Source of the DNA: JBHAEP01 sp041855665
GTDB lineage: Bacteria; Patescibacteriota; Saccharimonadia; Saccharimonadales; Saccharimonadaceae
Reading direction: 5' to 3'
DNA: 17,089 nt
NCBI GenBank assembly: GCA_041855665.1
Contig: JBHAEP010000071.1
Span: 1-17,089, forward strand
Position 1 is the stretch's first letter, and every line of letters starts with the position of its first letter. The position numbers and the translations under genes were made by a program. The notes below the pieces were generated by a model. The model saw only the letters and a list, made by a program, of their open reading frames with translations, did not search any database and was not told the origin of the DNA. Positions 16,077 through 17,089 of this stretch are shown here, in pieces.

Positions 16077-16107
16077 TAGTTTACCTCAAATTTGTATTTT
16101 ATTTTTT

Positions 16108-16153
16108 CTACACATATAGTGCTTATGTTTAATAATATACACTATATGTATGG
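16108..16153 (-). promoter_or_regulatory. Paired NrdR-like operator boxes
   Basis: Two 15-base boxes in opposite orientation: minus-strand GCACTATATGTGTAG (16108-16122) and plus-strand ACACTATATGTATGG (16139-16153), 12 of 15 bases identical with the 10-base core CACTATATGT perfect in both. They resemble the NrdR box (ACAC-AT-rich-GTGT type). The gap is 16 bases and centres are 31 bases apart, three helical turns, as in known NrdR box pairs. One box fills the spacer between -35 and -10 and the other lies just past the predicted start, so binding would block transcription. nrdR itself is not in the window. Confidence 0.7.
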
Positions 16154-16160
16154 TTTTCAA
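16132..16160 (-). promoter_or_regulatory. Promoter of the nrdA-nrdB-flavoprotein operon
   Basis: Minus strand TTGAAA (-35, 16155-16160), 17-base spacer, TATTAT (-10, 16132-16137), predicted start near 16125 and leader of about 108 bases containing the 12-codon peptide. Confidence 0.75.
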
Positions 16161-16250
16161 GGGATTTGTAGATTTTTACAACACTAATTAAAATACATCT
16201 TATCTTATTAGATATTATAATCAATCTTCTAATATTTTGACCATAAAAAT

Positions 16251-16280
16251 AAAATAGACTAGCATGAACTAGTCTATTTT
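16251..16280 (-). terminator. Terminator after the tRNA-Arg gene
   Basis: Perfect 12-bp stem AAAATAGACTAG (16251-16262) / CTAGTCTATTTT (16269-16280), 6-base loop, with T-rich sequence after it on the minus strand. It lies 20 bases beyond the tRNA CCA end and insulates the nrd promoter from tRNA transcription. Confidence 0.8.
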
Positions 16281-16300
16281 TACGTTTCAGATTTCAAAAA

Positions 16301-16377
16301 TGGTACACCCGACAGGATTCGAACCTATGGCCTTTGGCTCCGCGAGCCAACGCTCTATCCAGCTGAGCTACGGGTGC
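16301..16377 (-). tRNA. tRNA-Arg, anticodon GCG, with C33
   Basis: Full cloverleaf on the minus strand, 77 bases with encoded CCA. Acceptor GCACCCG/CGGGTGT (one G1-U72 pair), D stem GCTC/GAGC with loop AGCTGGATA, anticodon stem TTGGC/GCCAA with loop TCGCGGA, variable AGGCC, T stem ATAGG/CCTGT with loop TTCGAAT, discriminator A73. The anticodon is GCG (reads CGC and by wobble CGU). Arg identity elements A20 and C35 are present and the rest closely resembles bacterial CGN-reading tRNA-Arg. Two oddities: G34 instead of the A34 that is converted to inosine in most bacteria, and C instead of U at position 33 (loop bases 32-33 read TC instead of CT). Confidence 0.92.
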
Positions 16378-16460
16378 ATACACGCAGTCCAAAGACTACG
16401 CATCGTTTCTAAAACGTACTTTTGCTGGACAAGCCAACAAATCAATATTAATTCTATCAT

Positions 16461-16485
16461 AAAAAACGCCTCAGTACAAGAGGCG
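16461..16485 (-). terminator. Intrinsic terminator after the two-TM protein gene
   Basis: Stem CGCCTC (16467-16472) / GAGGCG (16480-16485) with a 7-base loop, followed on the minus strand by six T (16466-16461). It begins 6 bases after the stop codon of the gene at 16491. Confidence 0.9.
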
Positions 16486-16490
16486 ATAAT

Positions 16491-16961
16491 TTATTTTGAA
16501 ATCTTTTGATTAGAGTCACCGATATTTTTCAAAAGTCGCTCAAAATCTCGCTTGATGTCAGCCGTACTTGTAACCGTTTGACTGATAAAACCAGACTTCT
16601 TAGGGCTAATAATATCTGTAATAATCCTATAAAGCAAAACTACCTTTGGAGTTCCGGCAAGCTCAGCCAAACCCTGAAGTTTTTCAGTAAACGCCAGAAC
16701 CTCTTTGCGCTGAGTACGATTCATATTTGGAGTAATCGCCTGCAAAATCAACCAAACAATCACCAATAAAACTGTCCCAACTAAAACAAAAAATCCTACC
16801 GGAATCATAAACCACCAAATCCAATCAGCTATAAAGCTAGCCAACACTGACACTAGCGCCAATAGTACCACAGATATAATTCCAAAAACTAAAGCAATTG
16901 GCATAAAAGTTTTCCTTGCTAAAACTCCACCGATTGCCCGAATTAAAGTCAAAATTTTCAT
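16491..16961 (-). CDS. Small membrane protein with two transmembrane helices, unknown function
   Basis: I do not recognise the family. The 156-residue product has a short basic N-terminus (MKILTLIRAIGGVLARK), two hydrophobic helices (about 19-45, FMPIALVFGIISVVLLALV and on; about 50-75, WFMIPVGFFVLVGTVLLVI and on), and an amphipathic, soluble C-terminal part of about 80 residues with a possible coiled region at the end (DIKRDFERLLKNIGDSNQK). Both ends are predicted cytoplasmic. The start is ATG 16959-16961: an extended -10 box ends 6 bases upstream and there is no Shine-Dalgarno site, so the mRNA should be leaderless. A clear terminator follows. It is a single-gene transcription unit between the tRNA and the window edge. 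Confidence 0.8.
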   Translation of the reverse strand: MKILTLIRAIGGVLARKTFMPIALVFGIISVVLLALVSVLASFIADWIWWFMIPVGFFVLVGTVLLVIVWLILQAITPNMNRTQRKEVLAFTEKLQGLAELAGTPKVVLLYRIITDIISPKKSGFISQTVTSTADIKRDFERLLKNIGDSNQKISK

Positions 16962-16967
16962 ATCAAT

Positions 16968-16976
16968 ATTATAGCA
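16968..16976 (-). promoter_or_regulatory. Extended -10 promoter of the two-TM protein gene, leaderless
   Basis: Minus-strand TGCTATAAT, identical to the argS element, ending 6 bases before the ATG. No good -35. Confidence 0.65.
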
Positions 16977-16996
16977 TTTTAAGTTAAAATACCATA

Positions 16997-17089
16997 ATTA
17001 CCACCAACCCGATGATTGCTTACTTTTCGCTGCCACTACAGCTCATCAGCATAGCTTTTTACTCTATGGAAGTAAGTAAACAAGCAAAA
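16997..17089. other. Unassigned right edge
   Basis: No gene can be supported here. A plus-strand frame opens at ATG 17012 and runs to the edge (26 codons, MIAYFSLPLQLISIAF...), but it has no ribosome site. A minus-strand frame from the edge ends in TAG about 50 bases in and could be the tail of a gene outside. Neither is convincing. Confidence 0.3.

Noticed and set aside
16300..16509. Plus-strand 69-codon open frame
   Set aside because: It is antisense to the tRNA-Arg and its flanking terminator; no ribosome site or protein-like composition.
383..16961. UGA recoding as in Gracilibacteria/Absconditabacteria
   Set aside because: All conserved proteins are full length under the standard code with Gly encoded by GGN and no in-frame TGA.
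17018..17075. Loose inverted repeat CTTACTT / AAGTAAG near the right edge
   Set aside because: Only 7 bp arms separated by about 40 bases in AT-rich sequence; compatible with chance.
1..17089. CRISPR arrays, insertion sequences, att sites, prophage genes
   Set aside because: No regularly spaced repeats, transposase-like frames or integrase genes were seen on either strand.

Overview
The window looks like a chromosomal segment of a small-genome, AT-rich bacterium of the Candidate Phyla Radiation, most likely a Saccharibacteria (TM7) relative. That assignment is inference from several traits: very compact layout, YPNNQ/PQ-rich single-pass membrane proteins, stripped-down versions of core genes, and a lone zwf. 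UGA is not read as an amino acid. All coding frames are intact under the standard code, but all 16 identifiable genes stop with TAA (12) or TAG (4) and none with TGA.

Layout. A partial kinase-like gene (+ strand, 1-341) converges on a dnaG-rpoD operon (- strand, 383-3125) across a shared terminator. A PQ-rich membrane protein (+, 3182-4000) diverges from dnaG and converges on an orn-yjbR pair (- strand). Then come, all on the - strand, a 986-residue DEIH-box helicase, mscL, a GC-richer 115-residue gene with a strong promoter and structured leader, argS and zwf. The right end holds a ribonucleotide reductase (RNR) locus (11985-16160), a tRNA-Arg gene and a two-TM membrane protein.

The RNR locus is the most interesting part. 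nrdA and nrdB are followed by a flavin split-barrel gene. NrdB has Phe at the radical-Tyr position and Glu as first metal ligand, the signature of class Ic (Mn/Fe) enzymes. NrdA keeps all catalytic residues, but its last cysteine is residue 495 of 802, so it lacks the C-terminal redox cysteine pair that normally re-reduces the active site. Directly downstream lies an unlisted 53-codon gene with its own promoter and ribosome site. Its acidic product ends in Cys-Asp-Gly-Cys-Glu, much like a missing NrdA tail. I propose a redox tail supplied in trans. The nrd promoter also carries two paired NrdR-like operators and a 12-codon leader peptide.

Other points: DnaG has lost all four zinc ligands of its CHC2 domain while keeping the catalytic Toprim acids. 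Several genes (dnaG, zwf, the two-TM protein, probably orn and argS) have a TATAAT-type -10 box only 6-11 bases before the ATG, implying leaderless or nearly leaderless mRNAs. The tRNA-Arg has anticodon GCG with C at the normally invariant U33.
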